Counted from the first letter of the stretch, positions 1 to 7,073 are shown. The stretch is 30,033 nucleotides of DNA from JAVBSC01 sp031547305 (GCA_031547305.1 JAVBSC010000024.1:1-30033); one strand, 5' to 3'. Notes: generated from the letters alone by a model not told the origin. Translations and numbers: made by a program.

Positions 1-215
1 TTGTGTGGGGCCCTTGCGCCCCCGGCCACTGCGGTCGCCGCTCCCGCCCCGCCTTAGGTGCCACCCTCCGCGGGGCCCCCCCCCCCCCCCCCCGCTTCTT
101 GGCCCCGGCTCTCGGAAAAAAAGCCCGCGGGCCGCTTCGAAAGTCAATTTTTATGATTGTAGTATTTTCAGACTTTCCGGCGGAAAGTTCTAAAAAACAA
201 AAAAGGAAGTGCGTT
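1..215. other. GC-rich non-coding stretch with an 18-C homopolymer and a palindrome
   Basis: I see no convincing gene here. An open frame runs through 3-215 into the BON gene, but its residues are Pro/Arg/Gly-rich low-complexity sequence typical of read-through of GC-rich DNA. The stretch holds a run of 18 C at 76-93, an A-rich patch at 115-121, a -10-like hexamer TATGAT at 152-157 without a clear -35, and a perfect inverted repeat ACTTTCCG/CGGAAAGT (172-179 and 181-188). It probably serves as the upstream regulatory region of the BON-domain gene that starts at 216. Confidence 0.6.
172..188. promoter_or_regulatory. 17-bp perfect palindrome upstream of the BON gene
   Basis: ACTTTCCG and CGGAAAGT flank a single central G, 27 bp before the BON start codon and about 15 bp after a TATGAT hexamer (152-157). 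The one-base centre makes it a poor RNA hairpin and a better candidate for a dimeric repressor operator. The binding protein is unknown; this is inference from symmetry and position. Confidence 0.35.
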
Positions 216-527
216 ATGTATACAAGTAAGAAATTATCTTTGCTGTGCGCGGCCGTTGTCTTTGCGCCGCTGTTTTTTGCCGGAGCGGCCCGGGCTGAGT
301 TGATGGCTCCCTCGTATATGTCCGCCAAAGATTATGCGGCCAGTGTAGAGAGTTATCTGCGCACGGATAAAAAGCTGAACAGCCAGGGGATAACCGTCAA
401 GGCCGACGACAACGGCAATGTGACCCTATCCGGCACGGTAAGCGGCCCGGCTCTGCGTGATGAGGCGATCCGCCAGGCCGAGCGCGCCCCCTATGCGTAT
501 GTTCACTCGGATCTACATGTTAAGTAA
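216..527 (+). CDS. Small secreted BON-domain protein
   Basis: 103-residue protein. The start ATG at 216 is chosen because AGGAAG (204-209) sits 6 nt before it and because the protein then begins with a textbook Sec signal peptide: MYTSKK, a hydrophobic core, and an AxA-type cleavage site (AARA then E, about residue 28). The mature part has a helical stretch (AKDYAASVESYLRTDKKL) followed by a BON-type fold ending: NGNVTLSGTVSGPALRDEAI, then a final strand close to SDLHVK. BON domains bind phospholipid or occur in periplasmic stress proteins such as OsmY; the exact role here is unknown. Export to the periplasm is inferred from the signal peptide. A broken copy of the same gene lies immediately downstream (571-800), so it arose by, or gave rise to, a tandem duplication. 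Confidence 0.8.
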   Translation: MYTSKKLSLLCAAVVFAPLFFAGAARAELMAPSYMSAKDYAASVESYLRTDKKLNSQGITVKADDNGNVTLSGTVSGPALRDEAIRQAERAPYAYVHSDLHVK

Positions 528-570
528 CCTCGCCTTTGGGCTGATTTTTGAAGCGGGTGGCGCGCGGGGC

Positions 571-800
571 CGCCCGCTGCTTTTTTCCGGCACGGCCAGA
601 GCGCCTGATGGGGACTCGGGCGGCTGGACTGCCCCCGGTTTTATGACGGCGAAAGATTTTACGGACAGCGTGAAGAGTTATTTGCGCACCAGCAAGAAAT
701 TGGACGGGCAGAATGTTTCGGCAACTTCCAACGATCGGGCGATGTGACTTTGTCCGGCACGGTTAGCAGCCCGGCCTTGCGTGACGGGGCGGGCCAATAA
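571..800 (+). pseudogene. Decayed, frameshifted tandem copy of the BON-domain gene
   Basis: Translation from 571 gives RPLLFSGTARA, matching the end of the intact neighbour's signal peptide (APLFFAGAARA). It continues as PGFMTAKDFTDSVKSYLRTS and KKLDGQN, aligned with PSYMSAKDYAASVESYLRTD and KKLNSQG. In that frame a stop falls at 745-747. In the frame starting at 741 the homology resumes as DVTLSGTVSSPALRDG and then ends early at TAA 798-800. One base is therefore missing between about 735 and 741. The copy also lacks a convincing start codon and the first half of the signal peptide, and its last third (the final BON strand) is gone. It is a dead or dying paralogue rather than a separate small gene. 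The nucleotide similarity is also visible directly, for example in the SYLRT and TLSGTVS segments. Confidence 0.82.
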
Positions 801-806
801 CCTCAA

Positions 807-835
807 TTGCCAAAGTTTTTGAAAAGAACTATCTG
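807..835 (+). promoter_or_regulatory. Possible sigma-70 promoter for the purC-type gene
   Basis: TTGCCA (807-812) and TATCTG (830-835) are separated by exactly 17 bp and lie 58 bp before the ATG at 893. The -35 matches 5 of 6 consensus bases; the -10 only 3 of 6. A short stem-loop (GAGTCC 841-846, GGGCTC 850-855) follows in the presumed leader. Weak evidence taken alone, but this is the only plausible promoter in the gap between pseudogene and gene. Confidence 0.3.
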
Positions 836-892
836 TTCCTGAGTCCGTCGGGCTCAATCTTTAAACTCCACAAACGCAAAGGCGACACCAAG

Positions 893-1597
893 ATGGCTTT
901 ACTGCAAAAAGGCAAAACCAAAGACGTTCACAGCCATGGGGAGCATACTCTGGAACTCCGGTTTACGGACCGCGTGACCAAAAACCAGCAGGGCCAGATT
1001 GATCCGGGCGGCAACACCGTGGCCGAAGTCACCGAGCCCGGCCAGGGCCTGGCCTGTTTATCCATGACCACGGCCATTTTTGAATATCTTGCCCAAAACG
1101 GCGTTCCCACGCATATGGTTTCTTACGATTTGGGGGCTGTGTCCATGGTGGCGCGCAAGGCCGCGATCTTCCGCCCAGGCCTGGAATGGGTCTGCCGCTG
1201 GGTGGGCACTGGCAGCTTTATCCGCCGCTACAAGAACGTGCCGGGCGTGAGCGACGGCATGCGCTTTGCCGACCCGATAACGGAAATAACCATCAAGGAT
1301 GACGCCGGACAGGATCCGCTGATAGTGCCGGACGCCATTGTGGCCCTGAACATCGTGCCCAGGGCGCAGATCGAAGAGCTGCTTGTCCTGAACGCCAGAG
1401 CCATGTCCTTGATCCACGGCCTGTTCAAGCGGAAGGGGCTGGATTTGTGGGACATTAAGATAGAGTGGGGCAAGGACGCGGAAACCGGTGGCCTGCTGCT
1501 CATTGACGAAGTGAGCGCCAACTCCTGCCGCGCTTTTGACGCGGCTTCCGGCAAGCGCGTGGAGGGGCGGGAGCTGTCGCGCCTTTTCCGCCCATAA
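893..1597 (+). CDS. purC: SAICAR synthetase-type protein (PurC, variant subfamily)
   Basis: 234 residues, about the usual length of bacterial PurC. PurC joins aspartate to CAIR with ATP to make SAICAR in purine synthesis (cytosolic). Family signs: GKTKDV near the N-terminus (phosphate-binding strand), FTDRVT, FEYLAQNGVPTHMV, the block VGTGSFIRRY in place of the usual VAAGSLVKR, QDPLI, DIKIEWG, and LLIDEVSANSCRAFD for the C-terminal D-E-[IV]-S motif. It differs from the classical enzyme: DPGGNTV follows the first motif, and the usual R-N-x-A-x-G-S reads R-W-V-G-T-G-S. These changes resemble a PurC-like subfamily I recall from anaerobes, whose role may not be identical. ATG 893 is preceded by AAAGG (878-882). 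It stands alone: the next gene is convergent, and purF lies far away on the other strand. Fold assignment is firm; exact substrate less so. Confidence 0.75.
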   Translation: MALLQKGKTKDVHSHGEHTLELRFTDRVTKNQQGQIDPGGNTVAEVTEPGQGLACLSMTTAIFEYLAQNGVPTHMVSYDLGAVSMVARKAAIFRPGLEWVCRWVGTGSFIRRYKNVPGVSDGMRFADPITEITIKDDAGQDPLIVPDAIVALNIVPRAQIEELLVLNARAMSLIHGLFKRKGLDLWDIKIEWGKDAETGGLLLIDEVSANSCRAFDAASGKRVEGRELSRLFRP

Positions 1598-1604
1598 TTC
1601 CCGG

Positions 1605-1633
1605 GGCTTGCGCCACAACGCGCCTTTTTTCTT
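1605..1633 (+). terminator. Rho-independent terminator after purC
   Basis: GGC-TT-GCG (1605-1612) pairs with CGCGCC (1619-1624) around the loop CCACAA, with the TT as a bulge. Six T residues follow directly (1625-1630). It begins 7 bp after the purC stop codon, which fits a single-gene transcript. Confidence 0.6.
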
Positions 1634-1650
1634 CCGAACCGCTTCAAACG

Positions 1651-1705
1651 CCGATTCCGATCCTGGGCTGTGCGGTAAGAGTACCGCCACCCGGACCGGA
1701 ATCGG
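1651..1705. repeat. Nested inverted repeat between convergent genes
   Basis: Outer arms 1651-1663 (CCGATTCCGATCC) and 1693-1705 (GGACCGGAATCGG) match at 12 of 13 positions. Inside lies a second perfect hairpin GCGGTA-AGAG-TACCGC (1672-1687). It lies between purC (+) and the binding-protein gene (-), 28 bp past the latter's stop. Neither strand has a T run directly after it, so it is not a classic terminator. It could stabilise a 3' end, be a weak terminator, or be a dispersed palindromic element. Confidence 0.5.
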
Positions 1706-1733
1706 GAAGCTCAAGGCGAAACGCTTTGTCCGC

Positions 1734-2684
1734 TCAGTAAATGCTGCTCGGGTAATAATGGTCGCGCGCGTTTTCTCTGGTGACCAACTCGGAAGGTATG
1801 ACGATTTCTTTGGGGAAGTTCTTGTTCTCCAGCAGGCGTTCTATGGCCAGCCGGACGCCGTCGAAAACCATTTTGGGCGGGTAAGTCACCGTGGCCCGGA
1901 CCAGGGGGTCCCCATCAAGGATCCGTTTGATGATCCTTTTGGAGCCTCCGCCGCCCAAAAACAGCTTCACGTCCTTGCGTCCGGATTCCTCGTAAGCTTT
2001 GAGCGCGCCTTCCAGCACGTCGTCATCACCGCACCAGACCGCGTCGATGTTGGGGAATTGCCGCAGATAGCGCTGCATCAGCTCGTAGCCCTTTGGCGGG
2101 CTCCAGTAGGCCGGCTGGCTGTCCATGACCACGATTCCGGGGGCATCCCGGATGCCTTCCTTGAATCCGTCCACGCGCAGCGTATTGCCTTCGCAGGGTA
2201 TGCCTTCAATAACCACGATGTTGCCCTTGCCCTCAAGCGCGCCGGCCAGGTAGACGCCGCACTCGCGGCCAAAACCGTAGTTGTCCCCTGCCAGGTATAC
2301 GTCCTTGGGCACTTTGGGAATGGAGCGGTCCACCACCACAATGAAAGCGCCGGTCTTGTTCACCTTGTTCAGAACCGTGGTCAGCGGCGCCGGCTTGTGG
2401 GGCAGAATGACCAGGGCGCGGATTTTTTTGGCCAGCAGGTATTCTATATGCTCAGCCTGCTCTTTGTCCGAGTCCGAAGACAGGTAGATGAACTCCAGAT
2501 CCGGGTATTTTTTGCCGAATTCCTTTACAGCCTGCTCCGTCCACCAGACGATCCCGCCGGTCCAGCCGTGGTCCGCCGTGGGCGTGGATATGCCCACCAG
2601 AATTTTTTCCTGGGCGAAAGCGTCGGGTGTTGCAAAGCACAGAAGCAGGGCCATGAAGCATAGTGACGCGGTCGATTTTTTCAT
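1734..2684 (-). CDS. Periplasmic sugar-type substrate-binding protein (Peripla_BP_4 family)
   Basis: 316 residues. It begins with a Sec signal peptide (MKKS, hydrophobic core, cleavage after AFA about residue 24) and continues as a type I periplasmic binding protein of the ribose/allose/autoinducer-2 kind: ILVGISTPTADHGWTGGI at the first strand, KIRALVILPHKPAPL, VVVDRSIPK, GKGNIVVIEGIP, NIDAVWCGDDDVLEGALKA in the second lobe. Such proteins normally deliver sugars to an ABC importer, but no ATPase or permease gene lies near. The gene starts 38 nt after the stop of an AbrB-type membrane protein on the same strand and is probably cotranscribed with it. GAGG (complement of 2692-2695) precedes the ATG by 7 nt. 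The ligand cannot be read from the sequence. Confidence 0.88.
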   Translation of the reverse strand: MKKSTASLCFMALLLCFATPDAFAQEKILVGISTPTADHGWTGGIVWWTEQAVKEFGKKYPDLEFIYLSSDSDKEQAEHIEYLLAKKIRALVILPHKPAPLTTVLNKVNKTGAFIVVVDRSIPKVPKDVYLAGDNYGFGRECGVYLAGALEGKGNIVVIEGIPCEGNTLRVDGFKEGIRDAPGIVVMDSQPAYWSPPKGYELMQRYLRQFPNIDAVWCGDDDVLEGALKAYEESGRKDVKLFLGGGGSKRIIKRILDGDPLVRATVTYPPKMVFDGVRLAIERLLENKNFPKEIVIPSELVTRENARDHYYPSSIY

Positions 2685-2722
2685 ATTCAGGCCTCATTTT
2701 TAGGGTATAGCTATTGTTTGCG

Positions 2723-3784
2723 CTACAAAAACGGCATGATCAGCCAGGGATAAATTGTAACGATTCCAATGATCCGGACCGTGTGAAAAACCGAAGCGGT
2801 AAAGGAATCCGCGCCTATTTCCTCCGCATAAACCGCTATCTGGCTCAAGCCGGCCGGGGCGGAGCAGAGCAGGCAGGTTGTCAGATCCCAGTCCGTGGTT
2901 TTGTACATCAAAAGAGTCAGCAGGGCGCATCCGGCCAGCATGACGGCGGATGTGGCCAGAATCGGCAAAAACAAAATGCCCAGGTGGGAAAGGACATCCT
3001 GGTTCATCCTTTCCCCCATGACCAACCCCAGGCCGATCTGGGCGATCAGGCGAAGCTTGGGGTTATACAGGTATTTTTTGTTCAGACACAGGACGAGCAG
3101 TCCGCAAAAAAACATGGCCCCGAGCATGGAGCCGGCCGGGATCTGGAGCCATCTTCCCAGAGAGGCTCCGGCCAGAGCGCAACACACCAGGGCCACATAG
3201 TCCCGCCGGGCGAATTTGAGTATCAGGGAATCCGCGCTCCGCCCTATTTTTACCGGGGCTCTCCGGCCGGCCAGCTTTTCCGCAATCATTGAAAGGCGCG
3301 GGATAATGGCCAGGAAGACGATGATCCGAAAAAGCTGCGCAAAGGCGATCACCGCCACGTCCGCATGCACGGAGATGCCAAAAACGATCATCTCGGTCAT
3401 GCCGCCGCCGGAGGCGCAGATAAGGGAGGTGGCCAGGGAGATGTCGCTTCCGACCGCGCCGGCCATAAGGTGCATGGTGAAGCCGCAAATCATGGACAGG
3501 ACAAGGATGCCGCCGGCCTGGGTAAGCATCGGCCGGATCAGCAGGCGGGCGCGGCGCAGAACGTTGCGGTCTATCTGCCGCCCCAGCATGATTCCGATCA
3601 GCGCGGTGGCCGCAAAGGATACCGGCCAGGTTGTGAATTCCGGATACCAGCCGGCCACGTTCAACGTCCCGGTGGCGGCCATTGAGCCCAGCAGGGCCGG
3701 GTTGGGAACCCGCAGAAACCTGAACAGAAAAAATCCGGCCCAGCCCGCGGCAAAGGCGAGACAAAAGCCTGAAAACTGCGCCAT
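2723..3784 (-). CDS. AbrB-duplication family membrane protein (possible transporter)
   Basis: 353 residues, very hydrophobic, about ten membrane segments. The internal duplication of the family is plain: SLICASGGGMTEM, then an AQLFRII-type helix (about residues 119-155), is repeated as CLLCSAPAGLSQI, then a HTVRIIG helix near the C-terminus. The family is named after E. coli AbrB (regulator of aidB) and is often mislabelled ammonia monooxygenase; its biochemical role is poorly known and transport is likely. The frame could begin at a TTG at 3796, but ATG at 3784 has GGAG (complement of 3791-3794) 6 nt upstream and is preferred. It is followed closely by the binding-protein gene, so the two may form one uptake unit. 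Its upstream gap (3785-3928) carries the terminator of the preceding regulator gene. Confidence 0.85.
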   Translation of the reverse strand: MAQFSGFCLAFAAGWAGFFLFRFLRVPNPALLGSMAATGTLNVAGWYPEFTTWPVSFAATALIGIMLGRQIDRNVLRRARLLIRPMLTQAGGILVLSMICGFTMHLMAGAVGSDISLATSLICASGGGMTEMIVFGISVHADVAVIAFAQLFRIIVFLAIIPRLSMIAEKLAGRRAPVKIGRSADSLILKFARRDYVALVCCALAGASLGRWLQIPAGSMLGAMFFCGLLVLCLNKKYLYNPKLRLIAQIGLGLVMGERMNQDVLSHLGILFLPILATSAVMLAGCALLTLLMYKTTDWDLTTCLLCSAPAGLSQIAVYAEEIGADSFTASVFHTVRIIGIVTIYPWLIMPFL

Positions 3785-3890
3785 GGCAAGCTCCAACGGC
3801 GGGAAAATGCGGCCGCAAAAACAGGCCGGTCAAAAAAGGAAGACCTCTTCTTGAGCCAGCCGGAATATAATGCCAAGTCCGGTCATATAT

Positions 3891-3917
3891 ATAAAACCGG
3901 CATTTGTCACCTGCCGG
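3891..3917 (-). terminator. Rho-independent terminator after the NifA-like gene
   Basis: Stem arms CCGGCA (3897-3902) and TGCCGG (3912-3917) enclose a 9-nt loop. On the minus strand the stem is followed by TTTTATATATAT. It lies 11 bp beyond the regulator's stop codon and separates that gene from the AbrB-type/binding-protein pair. Confidence 0.7.
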
Positions 3918-3928
3918 CCGCAACGGGC

Positions 3929-5509
3929 TCAGGGCTTCTTGCGGAATTCCCTGTAGCTCAGATTGTATCTGGACATGCGCAGGCCCATAATCCGCTCGCT
4001 TACGCCCAGGCGGCGGGCGGCCTTGGCCATGTTGCCGTTTTCCGCCTCCATGGCCTGGACAATCAAGCCTTTTTCCACTTCCGCCAGGGTTTTGTCCAGG
4101 GGGCGGCATTCCGGCGTTTTTCCGCCGCCGGGCTGGATGTACCCGGTCGTGCAGGGCGCCGCGTTTTGCAGCCAGGCGGGAAGATGGCGCGGCTCGATCA
4201 CGCCCTCCGGTCCGCACAAAATGACCGCCCGCTCCACCACGTTTTCCAGTTCGCGAATATTGCCCGGCCAGGCATAGGACATCAGCATGGACACGGCTTC
4301 CGGCGTGATGCGCGCCACGCGTTTTTTGTTGGCCGCGCTGATGCGTTCCACAAAATGCGTGACCAGGGCCATTATGTCTTCGCGCCGCTCGCGCAGCGGG
4401 GGCAGAATAATCGGAAAAACGCTGAGCCGGTAATAAAGATCCTGGCGGAACTGCCCGGCAGAGACCATGGATTCCAAATCCCTGTTTGTTGCCGCAATCA
4501 GGCGCGCGTCCACACGCAATGTTTCCGTGCCGCCCACGCGCTCAAATTCCTTTTGCTGGATTACCCGCAGCAGCTTGGCCTGGGTGGGTAGGGTCATGTC
4601 ACCCACCTCGTCCAGGAATAAAGTGCCGCCGTGGGCCATTTCAAAACGCCCCCGGCGCAGTCCGGCCGCTCCGGTAAAGGCCCCGCGCTCATGCCCGAAC
4701 AATTCGCTCTCCACCAGCCCTTCCGGCAAAGCCGCGCAGTTTACCTTGATGAACGGTTGCCCGGCCCTGGGGCTGTTGGCGTGGATGATCCCGGCTATCA
4801 GTTCCTTTCCTGTTCCGCTCTCCCCCCTGATAAGCACGGTCGCGCCGGTGCCCGTAACCTGGGCCAGTTCTTCCAGCACCGCCCGCATGGGCGCGGAAGC
4901 TCCGACCATTTCCCCCACATCCAGCGGGCTGTGCAGCAAATTGCGCAGCCGGCGGTTTTCTTCCACCACGGCCGCGTGCCTGGCCTTAAAATCCCGCCGC
5001 GTGCGTACCGCCCTGGCAATGAGCGAAGCCAGCACCTGCAGCAGGCGCATATCTTCTTCCAGGCACACCGAATCCGCGAACAGCCGGTCCGCCGAAAGTG
5101 CGCCCACCGCCCGGCCGCTGACCAGAATGGGCACGCAAATAAAGGAAATCTCCCCCTTGTCCAAATCCCGCGCGCCCGTGCGGTTCAAAAACAGCGGCTC
5201 ACGCGAGACTCTGGGCACCACCATGGGCGCGCCGGTGGCGATCACCCGGCCGGTAACCCCTTCCCCCACCCGGTACCTGGCCCGGCGCAACTCGTCCGCC
5301 TTCAGGCCATAAGCAGCCTCAACCACAATCTCCTCGCTGTCCGTCCCCAACAACGCCAACGTGCCGCGCATCATGCCCGTGTAGCGCGCCATAAGCTCCA
5401 AAGCCGTCTCCAGATGATCAGACAACTCGGATGCCCCGTCCAGCAACTGGCTGACCTCAAATAACAGCCGCAGCTCGTTCGTCTCGTATCTTATTTGTAT
5501 GTCTGGCAT
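3929..5509 (-). CDS. NifA-like sigma-54-dependent activator (GAF, AAA+, Fis HTH)
   Basis: 526 residues. GAF domain about 15-165, with the NifA-type signature GEGVTGRVIATG, FLNRTGAR and SFICVPI. AAA+ domain about 200-435: Walker A GESGTGKE (229-236), the sigma-54-contact loop GAFTGA (276-281), Walker B LFLDEVGD (297-304), WPGNIRELENVVERA (414-428). C-terminal Fis-type HTH about 480-520, ending with GLRMSRYNLSYREF as in NifA proteins. It should bind upstream sites and open sigma-54 promoters. There is no receiver domain, so input comes through the GAF domain. ATG 5509 is chosen over 5572 because AAGGTG (complement of 5516-5521) lies 6 nt before it and because the longer frame would overlap purF. 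It follows purF by 35 bp. No nif structural genes are in the window, so the target may be nitrogen assimilation genes instead. Confidence 0.88.
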   Translation of the reverse strand: MPDIQIRYETNELRLLFEVSQLLDGASELSDHLETALELMARYTGMMRGTLALLGTDSEEIVVEAAYGLKADELRRARYRVGEGVTGRVIATGAPMVVPRVSREPLFLNRTGARDLDKGEISFICVPILVSGRAVGALSADRLFADSVCLEEDMRLLQVLASLIARAVRTRRDFKARHAAVVEENRRLRNLLHSPLDVGEMVGASAPMRAVLEELAQVTGTGATVLIRGESGTGKELIAGIIHANSPRAGQPFIKVNCAALPEGLVESELFGHERGAFTGAAGLRRGRFEMAHGGTLFLDEVGDMTLPTQAKLLRVIQQKEFERVGGTETLRVDARLIAATNRDLESMVSAGQFRQDLYYRLSVFPIILPPLRERREDIMALVTHFVERISAANKKRVARITPEAVSMLMSYAWPGNIRELENVVERAVILCGPEGVIEPRHLPAWLQNAAPCTTGYIQPGGGKTPECRPLDKTLAEVEKGLIVQAMEAENGNMAKAARRLGVSERIMGLRMSRYNLSYREFRKKP

Positions 5510-5544
5510 GTCGTTCACCTTGAGGTGGCGCCGCCCCTCCAGTA

Positions 5545-6903
5545 TTAAGCCGCATATAAACCGGACCAGCAAGCGGTGCAGTATTCGTTTTGTGCCGTGC
5601 CCAGATTGCTGACGAGTCCTTGCAGGGACAGGTAGCCCAGGCTGTCCATGTCCAGGATGTTCCTGATTTCTTGAATATCGTGCTTATGGGCCAGGAGTTC
5701 ATCGCGGCTGGGGAAGTCCACGCCGTAAAGGCAGGGGTGGCGCGTGGGCGGGCAGGCGATGCGTAGGTGGACTTCCGCCGCTCCGGCGGCGCGCAGTTCC
5801 GCGCTCAGGGTGGTGGTGGTGGTGCCCCGGATCAGGGAATCGTCCACCAGAACCACGCGCTTGCCGCGCACCACTTCGCGCACCACGTTGTGCTTCATGC
5901 GCACCGCGGCCACGCGGGCGTCCTGGCCTGGCGCGATAAAACTGCGGCCCACGTAATGGTTGCGGATCAGCCCGCGGTCCAGGGGCAGGCCGGATTCCAG
6001 GGCAAAGCCCATGGCCGCCGACATGCCGGAATCCGGTATGGCCACCACCACATCCGCTTCCACCGGGTGTTCGCGGGCCAGAGACCGGCCGCAGGCCACG
6101 CGAAATATATGCGGGGTATGGCCGAAAACCACGGAATCCGGCCTGGCGAAGTAAATGAGCTCCAGCAGACAGCGGGCCGGGGTAGGATTCTGTGCGGCCA
6201 GGCGCAGGGATTTCAGGCCGGAAGCATCGCAGACCAGCATTTCGCCGGGATTGATCTCCCGGATGAACGTCGCGCCCACCTGATCCAGAGCGCAGGTTTC
6301 CGAAGCCACAACGTGCCCGCCCTTCAGCCCGCCCAGGACCAGAGGCCGGAATCCGAAGACGTCGCGCACGGCAAGCAGCCGGTCCGCAAAGAGCATTACC
6401 ACGGAAAAGGCCGCCCCGGCCCTTGCGAAGACTTGCGCGATCTCCTCGTCCCGCACCGCCCGCATTTGGGCCATGAGGTGCAGAAAAAGCTCGCTGTCCG
6501 TGCTGGTGCGCAAAAAAGATCCGTGCTCCAGCAGTTCCTTCTGGAGCGCTTCTCCGGCCGCGATGTTGCCGTTATGCGCCAAAGCCGCCTCGCCGCCGGC
6601 ATAATGCCCCAGGAGCGGCTGGGCGTTCACCAGGCAGCTTCCTCCGGCCGTGGAATAGCGCACATGCCCGATGGCCGAAGCCCCAGGCAAATCCCTGGCC
6701 TCTCCGTTGCCGAACACCGTGGCCACCAGACCCATGCCCCGCCGGGAATGCAGCGCGCCCTCGGCGCAAGACACAATGCCCGCCGACTCCTGCCCGCGAT
6801 GCTGCAGTGCGTGCAAGCCCAATGCCGCCACCTGGGCGGCTCCATCCACTCCCCATATGCCCACCACGCCGCACGCCTCGCGCGGCGAATCATTAGTAAC
6901 CAA
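5545..6903 (-). CDS. purF: Amidophosphoribosyltransferase (glutamine PRPP amidotransferase)
   Basis: 452 residues; first step of purine synthesis, PRPP plus glutamine to phosphoribosylamine, cytosolic. N-terminal Ntn glutaminase: Cys11 in EACGVVGIWG is the nucleophile, implying removal of a 10-residue propeptide as in the Bacillus-type enzyme. Further signs are RGQESAGI, GHVRYSTAG, HNGNI and FGFRPL. The C-terminal PRTase has the PRPP loop VVLVDDSLIRGTT (350-362). Cys245, Cys391, Cys442 and Cys445 (ending YCTACWSG) fit the 4Fe-4S cluster ligands of Bacillus-type PurF. The start is TTG at 6903: AAGGAG (complement of 6910-6915) is 6 nt upstream and the propeptide length then fits. An in-frame start at 6948 would place the N-terminus inside a palindromic repeat and is rejected. 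It lies downstream of carAB beyond a repeat-filled gap, with the NifA-like gene 35 bp after it. Confidence 0.95.
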   Translation of the reverse strand: MVTNDSPREACGVVGIWGVDGAAQVAALGLHALQHRGQESAGIVSCAEGALHSRRGMGLVATVFGNGEARDLPGASAIGHVRYSTAGGSCLVNAQPLLGHYAGGEAALAHNGNIAAGEALQKELLEHGSFLRTSTDSELFLHLMAQMRAVRDEEIAQVFARAGAAFSVVMLFADRLLAVRDVFGFRPLVLGGLKGGHVVASETCALDQVGATFIREINPGEMLVCDASGLKSLRLAAQNPTPARCLLELIYFARPDSVVFGHTPHIFRVACGRSLAREHPVEADVVVAIPDSGMSAAMGFALESGLPLDRGLIRNHYVGRSFIAPGQDARVAAVRMKHNVVREVVRGKRVVLVDDSLIRGTTTTTLSAELRAAGAAEVHLRIACPPTRHPCLYGVDFPSRDELLAHKHDIQEIRNILDMDSLGYLSLQGLVSNLGTAQNEYCTACWSGLYAA

Positions 6904-6923
6904 TGTAGTCTCCTTAATATTGG

Positions 6924-6949
6924 CCTTGGGGAGGCTCCGCCTCCCCAAG
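6924..6949. repeat. Palindromic repeat, copy 1 (before purF)
   Basis: Perfect 11-bp arms (6925-6935 and 6939-6949) around TCC; core GGGGAGGCTCCGCCTCCCC. Bases 6924-6947 recur exactly at 7074-7097. It ends 9 bp upstream of the purF Shine-Dalgarno, so in a carB-purF transcript it would form a stable hairpin just before the ribosome site. Confidence 0.8.
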
Positions 6950-6954
6950 ATTGA

Positions 6955-6984
6955 TTACAAACCCCGCAAGGCCGGGGTTTGTAA
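6955..6984. repeat. 12-bp perfect stem-loop in the carB-purF gap
   Basis: TTACAAACCCCG (6955-6966) and CGGGGTTTGTAA (6973-6984) pair perfectly around the loop CAAGGC. It lies 5 bp from palindrome copy 1. No T run follows on either strand, so it is not a standard terminator. A further hairpin (GCGGCA 7011-7016, TGCCGC 7022-7027) follows it. Confidence 0.7.
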
Positions 6985-7073
6985 AGGCACGTCCACTCCG
7001 GCGCTTCACAGCGGCAATGAATGCCGCCTGCGCCTACGTGGCGGGCTGCTGCCAAAGAAGACTTTGTCAACAG

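Noticed and set aside
121..130. GCCCGCGGGC palindrome beside an A7 run as a minus-strand terminator
   Set aside because: With a real loop only about three pairs remain, and no minus-strand gene ends here.
457..747. A separate 96-residue protein starting at 457
   Set aside because: Its first part overlaps the BON gene in another frame, and its second part is the frameshifted BON copy. It is better described as a pseudogene from 571.
3844..3890. Sigma-54 promoter before the AbrB-type gene (TTGGCAT on the minus strand)
   Set aside because: The required GC is not 10 bp after the GG; the -12 element is absent.
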